Source: Rubellimicrobium aerolatum
Lineage (GTDB): Bacteria; Pseudomonadota; Alphaproteobacteria; Rhodobacterales; Rhodobacteraceae
DNA: 64,000 nucleotides
Reading direction: 5' to 3'
Assembly: GCF_017872975.1 (NCBI RefSeq)
Contig: NZ_JAGGJP010000017.1
Span: 1-64,000 of the forward strand
Shown here: one piece after another, positions 1 through 8,365 of the stretch
Layout of the letters: each line of letters begins with the position of its first letter
How positions within the stretch are numbered: the stretch's first letter is position 1
The notes under the pieces: model-generated
Seen by the model: only the letters and a program-made list of their open reading frames with translations
Databases searched by the model: none
Told to the model about the DNA's origin: nothing
Program-made: the position numbers and the translations under genes

Positions 1-20
1 GCCACCGCGCGCTCCTGGCC

Positions 21-97
21 TTCTTTGGCTCCAAGTATCCCGGGGGGAGGCTCCGCAGGAGACGGGGGGCAGAGCCCCCCTCGGCGGTGGACGCGAG
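21..97 (+). repeat. Dispersed intergenic repeat, copy A
   Basis: The segment opens with TTCTTTGGCTCCAAGTATCC followed by a G-run, then contains a GC hairpin at 64-80 (GGGGGC-AGA-GCCCCC), then a CGGTGGACGCG tail. Nearly the same block, including the hairpin and tail, recurs at 12606-12678, and shorter or inverted relatives lie at 8861, 12121, 16311 and 33446. All copies lie between genes. A REP-like or terminator-like role is inference; there is no T-run after the hairpin on this strand. Confidence 0.7.
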
Positions 98-205
98 GGC
101 GGGCGGCCCGTGGCGGAAACGAGACGGCCGCGCGTGCGGGGACGCGCGGCCGGCAATGGGCCCGAAGGCCCTGACGACGCCCGGCGAATCACCGGGCGGA
201 TGAGG

Positions 206-373
206 CTAGTGCGCGGACAGGCGCGTGATCTCCTCCTTGAGCATGAGCTTCTGCTTCTTCATGCGCGCGATCTCCAGGTCGTCCGTGCCGGGATGGCGCT
301 GGGCCGCCTCGACGGCCTCGGACAAGCTCTGATGCTTGCGGCGGAGTTCTTGCAGATGTCCGTTCAGACTCAT
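206..373 (-). CDS. YdcH-like small coiled-coil protein (DUF465)
   Basis: A 55-residue, charged, helical protein (MSLNGHLQELRRKHQSLSEA...) ending in a basic segment with KKQKLMLKEEI. Size and the pattern of an N-terminal helix, a short turn and a Lys-rich second helix match the YdcH/DUF465 family, whose biochemical role is unknown. I chose the ATG at 373 because an AGGA-type ribosome-binding site lies a few bases upstream; a longer in-frame start at 418 would add an unrelated N-terminus. It is transcribed alone, away from the methyltransferase gene. The family call is by recognition of the residue pattern. Confidence 0.8.
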   Translation of the reverse strand: MSLNGHLQELRRKHQSLSEAVEAAQRHPGTDDLEIARMKKQKLMLKEEITRLSAH

Positions 374-497
374 GGGTCGTCCTCCATCGTGGTGCGTGCC
401 ACGGATCGATCGGATCACAGATTCATGAAACTGTCATGCGACGGGACGCCGCGCCCCCGGATCGGCGGATCCTTGCTCGCATAGGTTGTGACGTGGC

Positions 498-1169
498 CTA
501 ATCCCAAGGCAGGGCCGCCCCGTCGCGCAGCACGGCGCGCGCCCAGGAGGACAGGTCCTCGCCGTCGAATTCGTGGCGGGGGGCGGCGTGGACCGGGAGC
601 GGCGCGCGGAGCCGGAAGGGCGCCCGGCCGCCCTTGCGGGCGCGCAACAGGATCGTCGCGGCGGGACGGCCCACGCGCGGGGCCAGGGGGAGCAGCTCGG
701 GCGAGCCCATCGTGGCGGGAAGGGCGGCGAGGAGGTCGGGCAGGCGGGCGGCGCGCTGGATCAGGGTGAGCGTGCCACCGGGCCGGAGGCGGCGGGCGGC
801 CAGCGCCAGCCAGAGCGCGGCGGGCGTGTCGCCGCCGTGGGCGAGGTCGCGGCCGGGGTCGGCGGCGCGGGTGGTGGCCGCACGGTCGTAGTAGGGCGGA
901 TTCAGGAGCACCTGGTCGAAGGCGCGGGCGTTCAGGTCAGGCGGAGGTGCGGCCACGTCGCCTTCCCACAGGTCGAGTGCGAGGGCGTTGCCGGCGGCGT
1001 TGGCGCGGGCGAGGGCGGCGTAGGCGGATTGGACCTCCAGCCCGGCGAGCCGCAGGCCGGGGACGCGGGTGCCAAGCGACAGGATCGCCGCGCCCGCCCC
1101 GCAGCCGAGTTCGAGCGCCGATTCGCCGGGGCGGGCGGGGACGGCGGCGGCGAGGAAGATCGCGTCCAT
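498..1169 (-). CDS. tRNA1(Val) A37 N6-methyltransferase-like (TrmN6) SAM methyltransferase
   Basis: Class I SAM-dependent methyltransferase. Motif I is ALELGCGAGAA (about residues 18-28 from the ATG) and the catalytic NPPY, typical of adenine-N6 methylation, is at about residues 89-92. This combination fits the TrmN6 group that modifies tRNA. From the ATG at 1169 the protein has 223 residues, but the frame stays open upstream and encodes TTLDAFLGGRLLLEQPARGF, which looks like the conserved family N-terminus. The real start is therefore probably a non-ATG codon near 1250, for example CTG at 1248-1250, overlapping the end of the DUF2007 gene. The DUF2007 gene is directly upstream on the same strand, so the two are probably cotranscribed. 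The exact substrate is inferred. Confidence 0.82.
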   Translation of the reverse strand: MDAIFLAAAVPARPGESALELGCGAGAAILSLGTRVPGLRLAGLEVQSAYAALARANAAGNALALDLWEGDVAAPPPDLNARAFDQVLLNPPYYDRAATTRAADPGRDLAHGGDTPAALWLALAARRLRPGGTLTLIQRAARLPDLLAALPATMGSPELLPLAPRVGRPAATILLRARKGGRAPFRLRAPLPVHAAPRHEFDGEDLSSWARAVLRDGAALPWD

Positions 1170-1239
1170 GCCGGAGCGGAAGCCGCGCGCGGGCTGCTCC
1201 AGCAGGAGCCGTCCTCCGAGGAAGGCGTCGAGGGTGGTG

Positions 1240-1455
1240 TCAGAGGCCAGGGTCGATGCCGTTGTCGGTGATGACCACGCGGGCGTCGTCGTAGTCGTCC
1301 GGGTGCACCATCAGGCGGCGGGGAAGGATGCCGAGCGAGCCTTCGAGGACGCTCATGTTGTGATCGAGCGGGAAGCAATCTATACCCTCGCCGCGCAGGA
1401 GCGCGGTGGCGAAGGCGATCACGGTGGGGTCGGTGGTGCGCAGCAGCTCCCGCAT
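1240..1455 (-). CDS. DUF2007 domain small protein
   Basis: A 71-residue protein with the DUF2007 layout: an N-terminal stretch MRELLRTTDPTVIAFATALL, a central GIDCF, then a segment with PRRLMVHPDDYDDAR, a pattern seen in small proteins described as putative signal-transducing. No enzymatic motif is visible and the function is unknown. Its 3' end overlaps the likely true start of the methyltransferase gene, suggesting translational coupling. It diverges from the polyprenyl synthase gene with only 32 bases between the start codons. Confidence 0.8.
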   Translation of the reverse strand: MRELLRTTDPTVIAFATALLRGEGIDCFPLDHNMSVLEGSLGILPRRLMVHPDDYDDARVVITDNGIDPGL

Positions 1456-1487
1456 TCTTTGGGCAGGCTAGCCCCGCCCCGCCCCCG

Positions 1488-2510
1488 ATGTCGAGCCCGT
1501 GGACCATGCTGATGAGCCTCGATCACGCCCGCGCGAAGCCCCATGACCGCCTCGCGGCGGCGCTGGAGGAGGACCTCCTGGCGGTGGGGGCTCTGATCCG
1601 CGAGCGGATGCAGTCCGAGGCGGCGCCACGCATCCCGCAGGTGACGGCGCACCTGATTGAGGCCGGGGGCAAGCGGCTGCGGCCGATGCTGGTGCTGGCG
1701 GCGGCGCGGCTGATGGGGGTCGGGGGATCGTATCACGTCCACCTCGCGGTGGCGGTGGAGTTCATCCACACGGCGACCCTGCTGCACGACGACGTGGTGG
1801 ACGATTCCAAGCAGCGGCGGGGGCGGCCGACGGCGAACCTGCTGTGGGACAACATGAGCTCGGTGCTGGTGGGGGACTACCTCTTCGCGCGGGCGTTCCA
1901 GCTGATGGTGGAGCCGGGGAACCTGCGGGTGCTGGACATCCTCGCCAACGCGGCGGCGACGATCTCGGAGGGGGAGGTCTTGCAGCTCGTGGCGGCGCGG
2001 GACCTGGGGACCACCGAGGAGACCTATCTGAAGGTGATCCGGGGCAAGACGGCGGCGCTGTTCTCGGCGGCGACGCAGGCCGGGGGCGTGATCGCGGGGG
2101 CCGGGGCGGACGCCGAGGCGGCGCTGCGGGAGTATGGCGACGCGCTGGGGATCGCGTTCCAGATCGTCGATGACCTTCTGGACATCGAGGGGACGGCGGC
2201 GATCGGCAAGAACCGGGGCGACGACCTGCGGGAAGGCAAGCTGACGCTGCCGGTGATCCGGGCGGTGGCGGCGGCGGACGGGGAGGAGCGGGCGTTCTGG
2301 ACCCGCGTGATCGCGCGGGGGCAGGTCGAGGACGCGGACGTGGAGCGGGCGCGGGCGCTGATGGAGCGGCACGGGGCTCTGGAGTCCACGCGGGCCGAGG
2401 CGGAGCTGTGGGTGGCGCGGGCCAAGGCGGCGCTGGCCCGGCTGCCGGAGCATCCATTGCGCGAGATGCTGGCGGATCTCGCCGACTACGTGGTGGCGCG
2501 CGAGGTCTGA
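1488..2510 (+). CDS. ispB: Polyprenyl diphosphate synthase (octaprenyl/decaprenyl type)
   Basis: Trans-prenyltransferase that extends farnesyl diphosphate with isopentenyl diphosphate to make the long side chain of ubiquinone. The first Asp-rich motif, LLHDDVVDD, is at about residues 98-106 and the second, DDLLD, at about 228-232; GGKRLRP (about 60-66) is the usual substrate-binding stretch. The 340-residue length fits the family. In-frame ATGs at 1506 and 1512 are equally plausible starts (none has a strong ribosome-binding site). The chain length made cannot be read from sequence; Q-10 is usual in this bacterial group. ubiA, for the next step in quinone synthesis, is at 18995. The 3' end overlaps the convergent HxlR gene by 25 bases. 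Confidence 0.88.
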   Translation: MSSPWTMLMSLDHARAKPHDRLAAALEEDLLAVGALIRERMQSEAAPRIPQVTAHLIEAGGKRLRPMLVLAAARLMGVGGSYHVHLAVAVEFIHTATLLHDDVVDDSKQRRGRPTANLLWDNMSSVLVGDYLFARAFQLMVEPGNLRVLDILANAAATISEGEVLQLVAARDLGTTEETYLKVIRGKTAALFSAATQAGGVIAGAGADAEAALREYGDALGIAFQIVDDLLDIEGTAAIGKNRGDDLREGKLTLPVIRAVAAADGEERAFWTRVIARGQVEDADVERARALMERHGALESTRAEAELWVARAKAALARLPEHPLREMLADLADYVVAREV

Positions 2511-2923
2511 GCGGCGTCGTAGGCGGCTTGGGCCGCGAGAACGGACTCGATGTTCGCCTCGGCCCAGCGGGCCAGCGCCCGCACGGTGTCGGAGAGCGTC
2601 CGGCCGAGCGGCGTGATGGCGTATTCCACGGTGACGGGAACGGTCGGGACCACGCGGCGCGACAGGAGGCCGTCGCGTTCGAGTCGCTTGAGCGTCTGCG
2701 AGAGGACCTTCTGCGAGACGCCTTCGATCTGCCGCCGCAACTGATTGAACCGGATGGGGCCGCCCGCGAGCCGACCGAGGATCAGCAGCGCCCATTTGTC
2801 GGCGAGGCGGTCGAGGACGAGGCGCGTGGGGCAGGCGGCGCTGTAGACGTCCCAGGGCGGTGTCGCCGGGGTGACCTGGTGGCCGGAAGGTGCCTTCTTT
2901 GCCGCCGCCGCGAGTCGTGCCAT
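2486..2923 (-). CDS. HxlR family transcriptional regulator
   Basis: A 145-residue winged-helix regulator. The HxlR signature runs through CPTRLVLDRLADKWALLIL (Cys near residue 32), the GPIRFNQLRRQIEGVSQKVL recognition region, and the wing LERDGLLSRRVVPTVPVTVEY. I set the start at the ATG at 2923; a longer reading from 3142 would run into the neighbouring gene. It diverges from an NmrA-type oxidoreductase, the common arrangement in which an HxlR protein controls its neighbour. The 58-base gap contains overlapping inverted repeats that are good operator candidates. The inducing signal cannot be read from the sequence; relatives sense electrophiles, quinones or oxidants. Confidence 0.9.
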   Translation of the reverse strand: MARLAAAAKKAPSGHQVTPATPPWDVYSAACPTRLVLDRLADKWALLILGRLAGGPIRFNQLRRQIEGVSQKVLSQTLKRLERDGLLSRRVVPTVPVTVEYAITPLGRTLSDTVRALARWAEANIESVLAAQAAYDAAQTSRATT

Positions 2924-2936
2924 GTGATTGCCCGTC

Positions 2937-2960
2937 GAAACCTGGTTTCCGATGGAAACC
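2937..2960. promoter_or_regulatory. Candidate HxlR operator, three GAAACC half-sites
   Basis: The gap between the divergent start codons holds GAAACC-T-GGTTTC (2937-2949), a perfect inverted repeat, overlapping GGTTTCC-GAT-GGAAACC (2944-2960), also perfect. Three half-sites in alternating orientation share the middle one. Position and symmetry suit a dimeric winged-helix repressor controlling both genes. Assignment to the adjacent HxlR protein is inference. Confidence 0.6.
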
Positions 2961-2981
2961 GCATAACCGATGGGGCGAAGG

Positions 2982-3824
2982 ATGTCAGGACGGATTCTCG
3001 TGCTGGGTGCGACGGGGACGGTGGGCTCGCAGGTGGTGGCGCAGTTGGCCGCGCGGGGGGAGCCGGTGCGGGCGGCCACGCGGCAGGGGACGGTGCCCGA
3101 GGGGGCGGAGGGGGTGCGGTTCGACCTTGGCGACGGCTCCACCCACGCGGCCGCCTTCCAAGGCGTGGACCGGGCCTATGTGCTGGTGCCCACCGGCTTC
3201 ATGGACGTGGCGGAGGTGCTGCGGCCCATCCTCGACCGCGCGGCGGGGGAGGGCGTCAAGGTCGTGCTGCAAAGCGTGCTGGGCGTGGACGCGGACGAGT
3301 CCATCCCCTACCGGCAGGCCGAGCTGCAGTTGGAGCGGAGCGGGACGCGGTGGGTCACGCTGCGGCCCAACTGGTTCATGGACAACTTCCATACCTTCTG
3401 GCGCGAGGGGATCGTCGGGCACCACGCCATCGCGGTGCCGGCCGGGGAGGGCCGGACGAGCTTCATCGACGCGCGGGACATCGCGGCGAGCGCGGTGGCG
3501 GCGTTGACGAGCGACCGATTCGACGGGCGGGCGTTCAACCTGACGGGGCCGGAGGCGCTGACCTATCACGAGGCGGCGGCGATGATCGGGACCGCCACGG
3601 GGCGGACGGTGACCTACAAGCCGGTCGATGACGCGAGTTTCGTCGGCATCCTGACCGGGGCGGGGGTGCCGGAGGATTATGCGAGGTTCCTCGCGTCGAT
3701 CTTCCATCCGGTGCGGGAGGGGTGGACGGCCGCCGTCACCGGCGACGTGGAGGAGCTGACGGGGCGAGCGCCGCGCGGGTTGGCCGGCTACCTGAAGGAC
3801 AACGCCGCGAAGCTGGTGCCCTAG
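2982..3824 (+). CDS. NmrA-like NAD(P)-binding oxidoreductase
   Basis: An atypical short-chain dehydrogenase of about 280 residues with an N-terminal Rossmann fingerprint, ILVLGATGTVGSQVV. No Tyr-x-x-x-Lys catalytic pair stands out, as expected for NmrA/HSCARG-type proteins that sense or use NAD(P)H. LRPNWFMDNF and the SFIDARDIAA-like segment are typical of the azoreductase/NmrA group. I prefer the ATG at 2982 (MSGRILV) over 2970 because the Rossmann strand then begins directly. It is divergent from the HxlR gene and probably under its control. The four terminal bases overlap the convergent ispE gene. The substrate is unknown. Confidence 0.85.
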   Translation: MSGRILVLGATGTVGSQVVAQLAARGEPVRAATRQGTVPEGAEGVRFDLGDGSTHAAAFQGVDRAYVLVPTGFMDVAEVLRPILDRAAGEGVKVVLQSVLGVDADESIPYRQAELQLERSGTRWVTLRPNWFMDNFHTFWREGIVGHHAIAVPAGEGRTSFIDARDIAASAVAALTSDRFDGRAFNLTGPEALTYHEAAAMIGTATGRTVTYKPVDDASFVGILTGAGVPEDYARFLASIFHPVREGWTAAVTGDVEELTGRAPRGLAGYLKDNAAKLVP

Positions 3825-4675
3825 GCCAGCATCGGCGCGGGGGCGACCCACCAGCCCTGCTTGGCGACCTGGATCACGCGGGCGGCGTTGCGCGCCGTTC
3901 CCGCGTCCTTGGTCACCCCCACGCAGGTCGCCCCCGAGCCCGACATCATCGCCGCCAGCACGCCGGGCGTGCGGCGCAGCAGTTCCAGCGCCTCCTTGAC
4001 GGAGGGCGCCAGCGTCTCGGCGGGGGCCTGGAGGTCGTTGCGGAGGGTCTTGAGCCAAGCGGCGAAGTCCTCGGGGCGCTTGGTCTCGGGCGGGTCGGGG
4101 AGAGGCGGGTTCTCCTTGACCGCGAGGGCCTGGAACACGTCCCGGGTGGGGAGCGCCGCGCCGGGGTTGACGAGGACGAGGCCCATCGTGGGCAGGCGCG
4201 GCAGCGGGTCCAGCACCTCGCCGCGTCCGCGCATCCGCAGGGGGGCGGGCGCGCGGAGGCAGGCGGGCACGTCGGAGCCGAGGGCCAGAACCTCGGGCGC
4301 GTCGGGGGACAGGGGGTCCACGCCCCAGAGCTGGGCCAGGAGCTTGAGCGTCGCGGCGGCGTCCGAGGAGCCGCCGCCCAGGCCCGCGCCGTGGGGGAGG
4401 TTCTTGGTCAGGCGGAGGGCCGCGCCCTTCTGGACGCCGCGCGCGTCGCGCAGGGCGCGGGCGGCGCGCAGGACGAGGTTGGTGTCGTCGGTGGGCACGC
4501 CATGCGCGAAGGGGCCGCCGACGGTCAGGGTCAGGTCGCGCGCGGGGGTCGCGGCGATCTGGTCGCCCGTGCCGGCAAAGACCACGAGGCTGTCGAGCCG
4601 GTGGTAGCCGTCCGCGCCCAGGCCCGTGACGTGCAGCGCGAGGTTCACCTTGGCGGGGGCGAAGCCCTTATCCAC
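3821..4675 (-). CDS. ispE: 4-diphosphocytidyl-2-C-methyl-D-erythritol kinase
   Basis: GHMP-family kinase of the MEP isoprenoid pathway; it phosphorylates CDP-methylerythritol on the 2-hydroxyl. The opening FAPAKVNLALHVTG with DGYHRLDSL is characteristic of IspE, and the ATP-binding glycine motif PHGAGLGGGSSDAAA is at about residues 94-108. A third conserved stretch, MMSGSGATCVG, lies near the C-terminus. The 284-residue length is normal. The start is GTG: the bases GTGGATAA hold both this start and the TAA of the upstream TPR gene, so translation is probably coupled. The product feeds the polyprenyl synthase and ubiA steps also seen in this window. Confidence 0.95.
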   Translation of the reverse strand: MDKGFAPAKVNLALHVTGLGADGYHRLDSLVVFAGTGDQIAATPARDLTLTVGGPFAHGVPTDDTNLVLRAARALRDARGVQKGAALRLTKNLPHGAGLGGGSSDAAATLKLLAQLWGVDPLSPDAPEVLALGSDVPACLRAPAPLRMRGRGEVLDPLPRLPTMGLVLVNPGAALPTRDVFQALAVKENPPLPDPPETKRPEDFAAWLKTLRNDLQAPAETLAPSVKEALELLRRTPGVLAAMMSGSGATCVGVTKDAGTARNAARVIQVAKQGWWVAPAPMLA

Positions 4676-6362
4676 CGGAGGTCTCCGCCGGGAGCCCGGC
4701 CGCCTCCCGTTCCTCGGCCAGCACGGCGTCGAGGCCCCGGTCGAGCTTGGCCCGGATGCGGATTTCGTCCTTGGGGGCTGGGTCGAGGCTGAGGGCGCGG
4801 GTCCATTGGAAGCGGGCCTCGCGCGCGCGGCCGACCATCCAGTAGGCGTCGCCCAGGTGATCGTTGATGACGGGATCGGTGGCGAGGAGGGTGACGGCGG
4901 TCTCCAGTTGCGCCACGGCGTCGGTGTGGCGGCCGAGCCGGTAGTAGGCCCAGCCGAGGGAGTCGACGATGGCGCCGCTCTCGGGTTCCAGGTCCACGGC
5001 GCGGCGGATGAGGTCCAGCGCCTCGGGGAGATTCTCGCCCCGGTCCACCAGGGAATAGCCGAGATGGTTGAGGAGCTGGGGCTGGTCGGGGGCCAGCGCC
5101 AAGGCGGCGCGGAGGTCGGATTCGGTGCCGGGCCAGTCGCCCTGCCCCTCGCGCGCCAGCGCCCGCATGAAGTGGAGATACCAGAGCCGCCCGGTGCCTT
5201 CGGGCGTGAGGGCGAGGGTGCGGTCGTAGGCGGCCTCGGCCTCCGCGAAGCGGTCCATGCGGCGGAGCTGGTCGGCCAGCGCCGCCTGCGCCTGCGCGTC
5301 CTCGGGGCGGTCTTGGGCGAGGCGGGTGAGGACCTCGAGCGCGGCCTCGTCCTGGCCCTCGGCTTGCAGGAGATCGGCCCGGCCGGTCTCGGCTTCGAGC
5401 GACAGCGGGTCGGAGGCGGGCACGAGGGCGTAGGCCTCGCGGGCGAGGACGGTCTGGTCGAGGGATTCGAGGAGGCGGGCGGTGAGGATCGCGGCCTCGG
5501 CGTGGGACGGGTTCAGGGCGAGCGCGGCGCGGGCGTAGAGGAGGGCCGCCTCGGCGTCGTCGGGGGCGAGGGCGGCGGCGACGCTGTGGTGCAGCTCGGC
5601 CAACCCCTCCTGCGGGGTCGCGACGAGGGCGAAGGGGACGGGCTCTCCGGCGGCGAGGCGGGCGTGGAGGGCGGCCAGGGGGGCGTCGAGGTCGGGGCCG
5701 AACTCGCCGTCGATGAGGGCGAGGGCGTCGGGGGCGCGGTCCAGGGCCGCGAGGACCTGCGCGTGGGCGAGGACGGCGCGGCGGGTGTGCTGCATCCCCT
5801 CGGATTCGGGGAGGGCGAGGATGGCGTCGGCCCCGGCGAGGTCGCCGGAGAGGGCGAGGGCCAGCGCCTTGTGGTAGAGCGCGAACGGGCGGAAGGCGGG
5901 GTCGGCGGCGACGGCATCGAAGGCGGCGGTCGCGGCGGCGGCGTCGCCCGCGCCAAGCTGCGCCCAGCCGCGCGTGAGGCCGTCCACCAGCGGGTTGCCG
6001 TCGCGGGCGTCGAGGGCCGACAGCAGGCCGGGCCAGTCGCCGGCGCGGGCCCGGGCCACGTCGAGCACGAGGACGGCATAGGGGCTGGGCAGGCCGGTCT
6101 CGGACAGGCGGCGGGCGAGCGGCTCGGCCCGGTCGAGGCGGCCCAAGCCGAGGTTGGCGGCGAGCGCGTTGCCGAGGAGCCAGGGGTTCGACGGGTCGGC
6201 GTCGAGGGCCTGGGCGAAGAGGTCGGCGGCGCGGGGGAGGTCGGCGGCCTCCCGCGCGGCGCGGGCGGCAAGGTAGGTGCCCGCCGGGGCGGCGGGCGCG
6301 GTCGCGGGACCGTCCTGCGCGGGGAGCGGCCCCGCGAGGATCAGGGCCAGAGCGGTGGCCAT
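4668..6362 (-). CDS. Exported tetratricopeptide repeat protein
   Basis: About 564 residues, built almost entirely of TPR helices (for example ALDADPSNPWLLGNALAANL and HLGYSLVDRGENLPEALDLI). The last third carries the most regular repeats, with DSLGWAYYRLGRHTDAV. The N-terminus ALALILAGPLPAQ followed by an Ala/Pro linker looks like a signal peptide, so it is probably periplasmic or membrane-associated. From the ATG at 6362 the signal lacks a basic n-region; an in-frame TTG at 6399-6401 would add HASGR and give a better signal, so the start is uncertain. It sits between the ETF-QO and ispE genes and overlaps ispE. A protein-protein scaffold role is inferred. Confidence 0.85.
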   Translation of the reverse strand: MATALALILAGPLPAQDGPATAPAAPAGTYLAARAAREAADLPRAADLFAQALDADPSNPWLLGNALAANLGLGRLDRAEPLARRLSETGLPSPYAVLVLDVARARAGDWPGLLSALDARDGNPLVDGLTRGWAQLGAGDAAAATAAFDAVAADPAFRPFALYHKALALALSGDLAGADAILALPESEGMQHTRRAVLAHAQVLAALDRAPDALALIDGEFGPDLDAPLAALHARLAAGEPVPFALVATPQEGLAELHHSVAAALAPDDAEAALLYARAALALNPSHAEAAILTARLLESLDQTVLAREAYALVPASDPLSLEAETGRADLLQAEGQDEAALEVLTRLAQDRPEDAQAQAALADQLRRMDRFAEAEAAYDRTLALTPEGTGRLWYLHFMRALAREGQGDWPGTESDLRAALALAPDQPQLLNHLGYSLVDRGENLPEALDLIRRAVDLEPESGAIVDSLGWAYYRLGRHTDAVAQLETAVTLLATDPVINDHLGDAYWMVGRAREARFQWTRALSLDPAPKDEIRIRAKLDRGLDAVLAEEREAAGLPAETSGG

Positions 6363-6502
6363 CGCCCCGAGGAGGGCGGCCGGTCGTCCCGAAGCGTGCA
6401 AGGCGGTGGTCCTTGTCCTGTCCCGCGCCAAGGTAGGAGGCGGCGCGGGCAGGCGCAATCGACGCGGTGGCCGGGGCGGCGAAATCCCGCCCCGTCCGGG
6501 AG

Positions 6503-8176
6503 TCACATGTTCGGGTAGTTCGGGCCGTCGCCGCCCTGGGGAGTGGTCCAGACGATGTTCTGGGACGGGTCCTTGATGTCGCAGGTCTTGCAGTGCACGC
6601 AGTTCTGGAAGTTGATCTGGAAGCGGGGTCCCGTGGGTTCCTCGACCACCTCGTAGACGCCGGCCGGGCAGTAGCGCTGCGCGGGCTCGGCGTAGAGGGG
6701 GAGGTTGCGGGCGATCGGGATCGTGGGGTCCTTGAGCTTGAGGTGCGAGGGCTGGCTTTCGTCGTGGTTGGTGCCCGAGAAGGCCACGTTGGTGAGCCGG
6801 TCGAAGGACAGCTTCCCGTCGGGCTTGGGGTAGGCGATCGGCTTGTGCCGGGCGGCGGGCTCGGTGCTCTCGGCGTCGGTCTTGCCGTGGGAGATGGAGC
6901 CGAAGAGCGAGCGGTTCAGGAGCGTCTGCGTCCACATGTCGAGGCCGCCCACGCCGAGGGAGGCCATGAGGCCGTAGCGGGACCAGAGCGGCTTGACGTT
7001 GGCCACGGCGCGCAGGTCGCGGCCGATGGCGCCCGCGCGGACGACGGCGTCGTAGTCCTCCAGCACGTCGCCCTCGCGGCCCATGCTGATCGCGGCCTGC
7101 GCGACTTCGGCGGCGTGGAGGCCGGAGAGCATGGCGTTGTGGTTGCCCTTGATGCGGGGGACGTTGACCATGCCCGCCGCGCAGCCCAGGAGCGCGCCGC
7201 CGGGGAAGGCGAGCTGCGGGAGCGACTGCCAGCCGCCCTCGTTGATGGCGCGGGCGCCGTAGGCGGTGCGCTTGCCGCCCGAGAGGATCTCCGAGACCAG
7301 CGGGTGGTGCTTGAAGCGCTGGAACTCGCCGTAGGGGTAGAGGTAGGGGTTGCGGTAGTTGAGGTGGACGACGAAGCCCACGTAGGCCTCGGTGTCCGAC
7401 AGGCCGTAGATGAAGCCGCCGCCGCCGGCGCTGCGGTCGAGGGGCCAGCCCATGGTGTGGATGACCTGGCCCGCCTTGATGCGGCCCTCGGGGAGCGTCC
7501 AGAGCTCCTTCATGCCGAGGCCGTATTTCTGCGGCTCCTGCGCGGCGGCGAGGTTGAAGCGGGCGATCATCTGCTGGGACAGCGAGCCGCGCACGCCCTC
7601 GGCGAGGAAGACATACTTGCCCCGGATCTCCATGCCGGGCTCGTAGCTGGGGCCGGGCGCGCCGTCGAAGCTGCCGTCGGGGACCTTGCCGAACTCGCCC
7701 GCGACCACGCCCGCGAGGCGGGGCAGGCCGTCGGCGGTCTCGCCCCAGACGGGCTCGGAGCAGCTCATGCCGGTGAAGATCTCCACCCCCAGCGCCTCGG
7801 CCTGTTGGCCCAGCCAGCGGCAGACGTTGCCCATGGAGACGACGTAGTTGCCGTGGTTGTCCATGAGCGGCGGCATCACGCGGTTGGGGATGCGGACGCG
7901 GCCGCCCTCGCCCAGGACGTAGAAGGCGTCGGAGGTCACGGGCGTGTCGAGGGGGGCGCCCTTGTCCTTCCAGTCGGGGATGAGGGCGTTGAGGCCCACG
8001 GGGTCGAGCACGGCCCCGGACAGGATGTGCGCGCCGATCTCGGAGCCCTTCTCCAGCAGGACCACGGAGAGGTCGGGGTCGAGTTGCTTGAGACGGATCG
8101 CCGCCGAGAGCCCGGCCGGACCCGCGCCCACGATCACCACGTCGTAGTCCATGGATTCGCGTTCGACCTGCGCCAT
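6503..8176 (-). CDS. Electron transfer flavoprotein-ubiquinone oxidoreductase
   Basis: Membrane-associated FAD and [4Fe-4S] enzyme that passes electrons from ETF, reduced by acyl-CoA and related dehydrogenases, to ubiquinone. The FAD-binding fingerprint DVVIVGAGPAGLSAAIRL starts at about residue 12. The C-terminal ferredoxin-like part has cysteines at about 503, 526, 529 and 532 (RYCPAGVYE, NCVHCKTCDIKDP). The 557-residue length is right. The ATG at 8176 follows an AAGGGA ribosome-binding site; a far longer open frame upstream is not coding. The DmdC-type acyl-CoA dehydrogenase at 13563 is a plausible source of electrons. Confidence 0.95.
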   Translation of the reverse strand: MAQVERESMDYDVVIVGAGPAGLSAAIRLKQLDPDLSVVLLEKGSEIGAHILSGAVLDPVGLNALIPDWKDKGAPLDTPVTSDAFYVLGEGGRVRIPNRVMPPLMDNHGNYVVSMGNVCRWLGQQAEALGVEIFTGMSCSEPVWGETADGLPRLAGVVAGEFGKVPDGSFDGAPGPSYEPGMEIRGKYVFLAEGVRGSLSQQMIARFNLAAAQEPQKYGLGMKELWTLPEGRIKAGQVIHTMGWPLDRSAGGGGFIYGLSDTEAYVGFVVHLNYRNPYLYPYGEFQRFKHHPLVSEILSGGKRTAYGARAINEGGWQSLPQLAFPGGALLGCAAGMVNVPRIKGNHNAMLSGLHAAEVAQAAISMGREGDVLEDYDAVVRAGAIGRDLRAVANVKPLWSRYGLMASLGVGGLDMWTQTLLNRSLFGSISHGKTDAESTEPAARHKPIAYPKPDGKLSFDRLTNVAFSGTNHDESQPSHLKLKDPTIPIARNLPLYAEPAQRYCPAGVYEVVEEPTGPRFQINFQNCVHCKTCDIKDPSQNIVWTTPQGGDGPNYPNM

Positions 8177-8283
8177 CGTCCGTCCCTTTCCCTGTCCGGG
8201 GACCGAGGTAGAGATTCGCGGAGGCAAGCGCAAATGCGACATGGCGTTGCAGGAGGCGGGTGGAGGCCCTAGCTCTGCGGCAC

Positions 8284-8313
8284 TTGACTTGGGGCCGTGC
8301 GGGCGGGTTAGAA
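8284..8313 (+). promoter_or_regulatory. Possible sigma-70 promoter for greA
   Basis: TTGACT and TTAGAA are separated by 18 bases and lie about 50 bases before the greA start codon. The spacing is acceptable and the -10 imperfect. No experimental support is visible in the sequence. Confidence 0.35.
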
Positions 8314-8365
8314 CCTGCTTCCACCCGCCGCGCCCCGCCCTTTCGCGCGCCCTTGAAGGTTGAGA

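Noticed and set aside
4626-8272. Very long + strand open frames (630 and 601 codons) opposite the TPR and ETF-QO genes
   Set aside because: They are antisense shadows caused by high GC; composition is Gly/Ala/Arg/Val-rich without domains, while the minus strand encodes recognisable proteins over the whole length.
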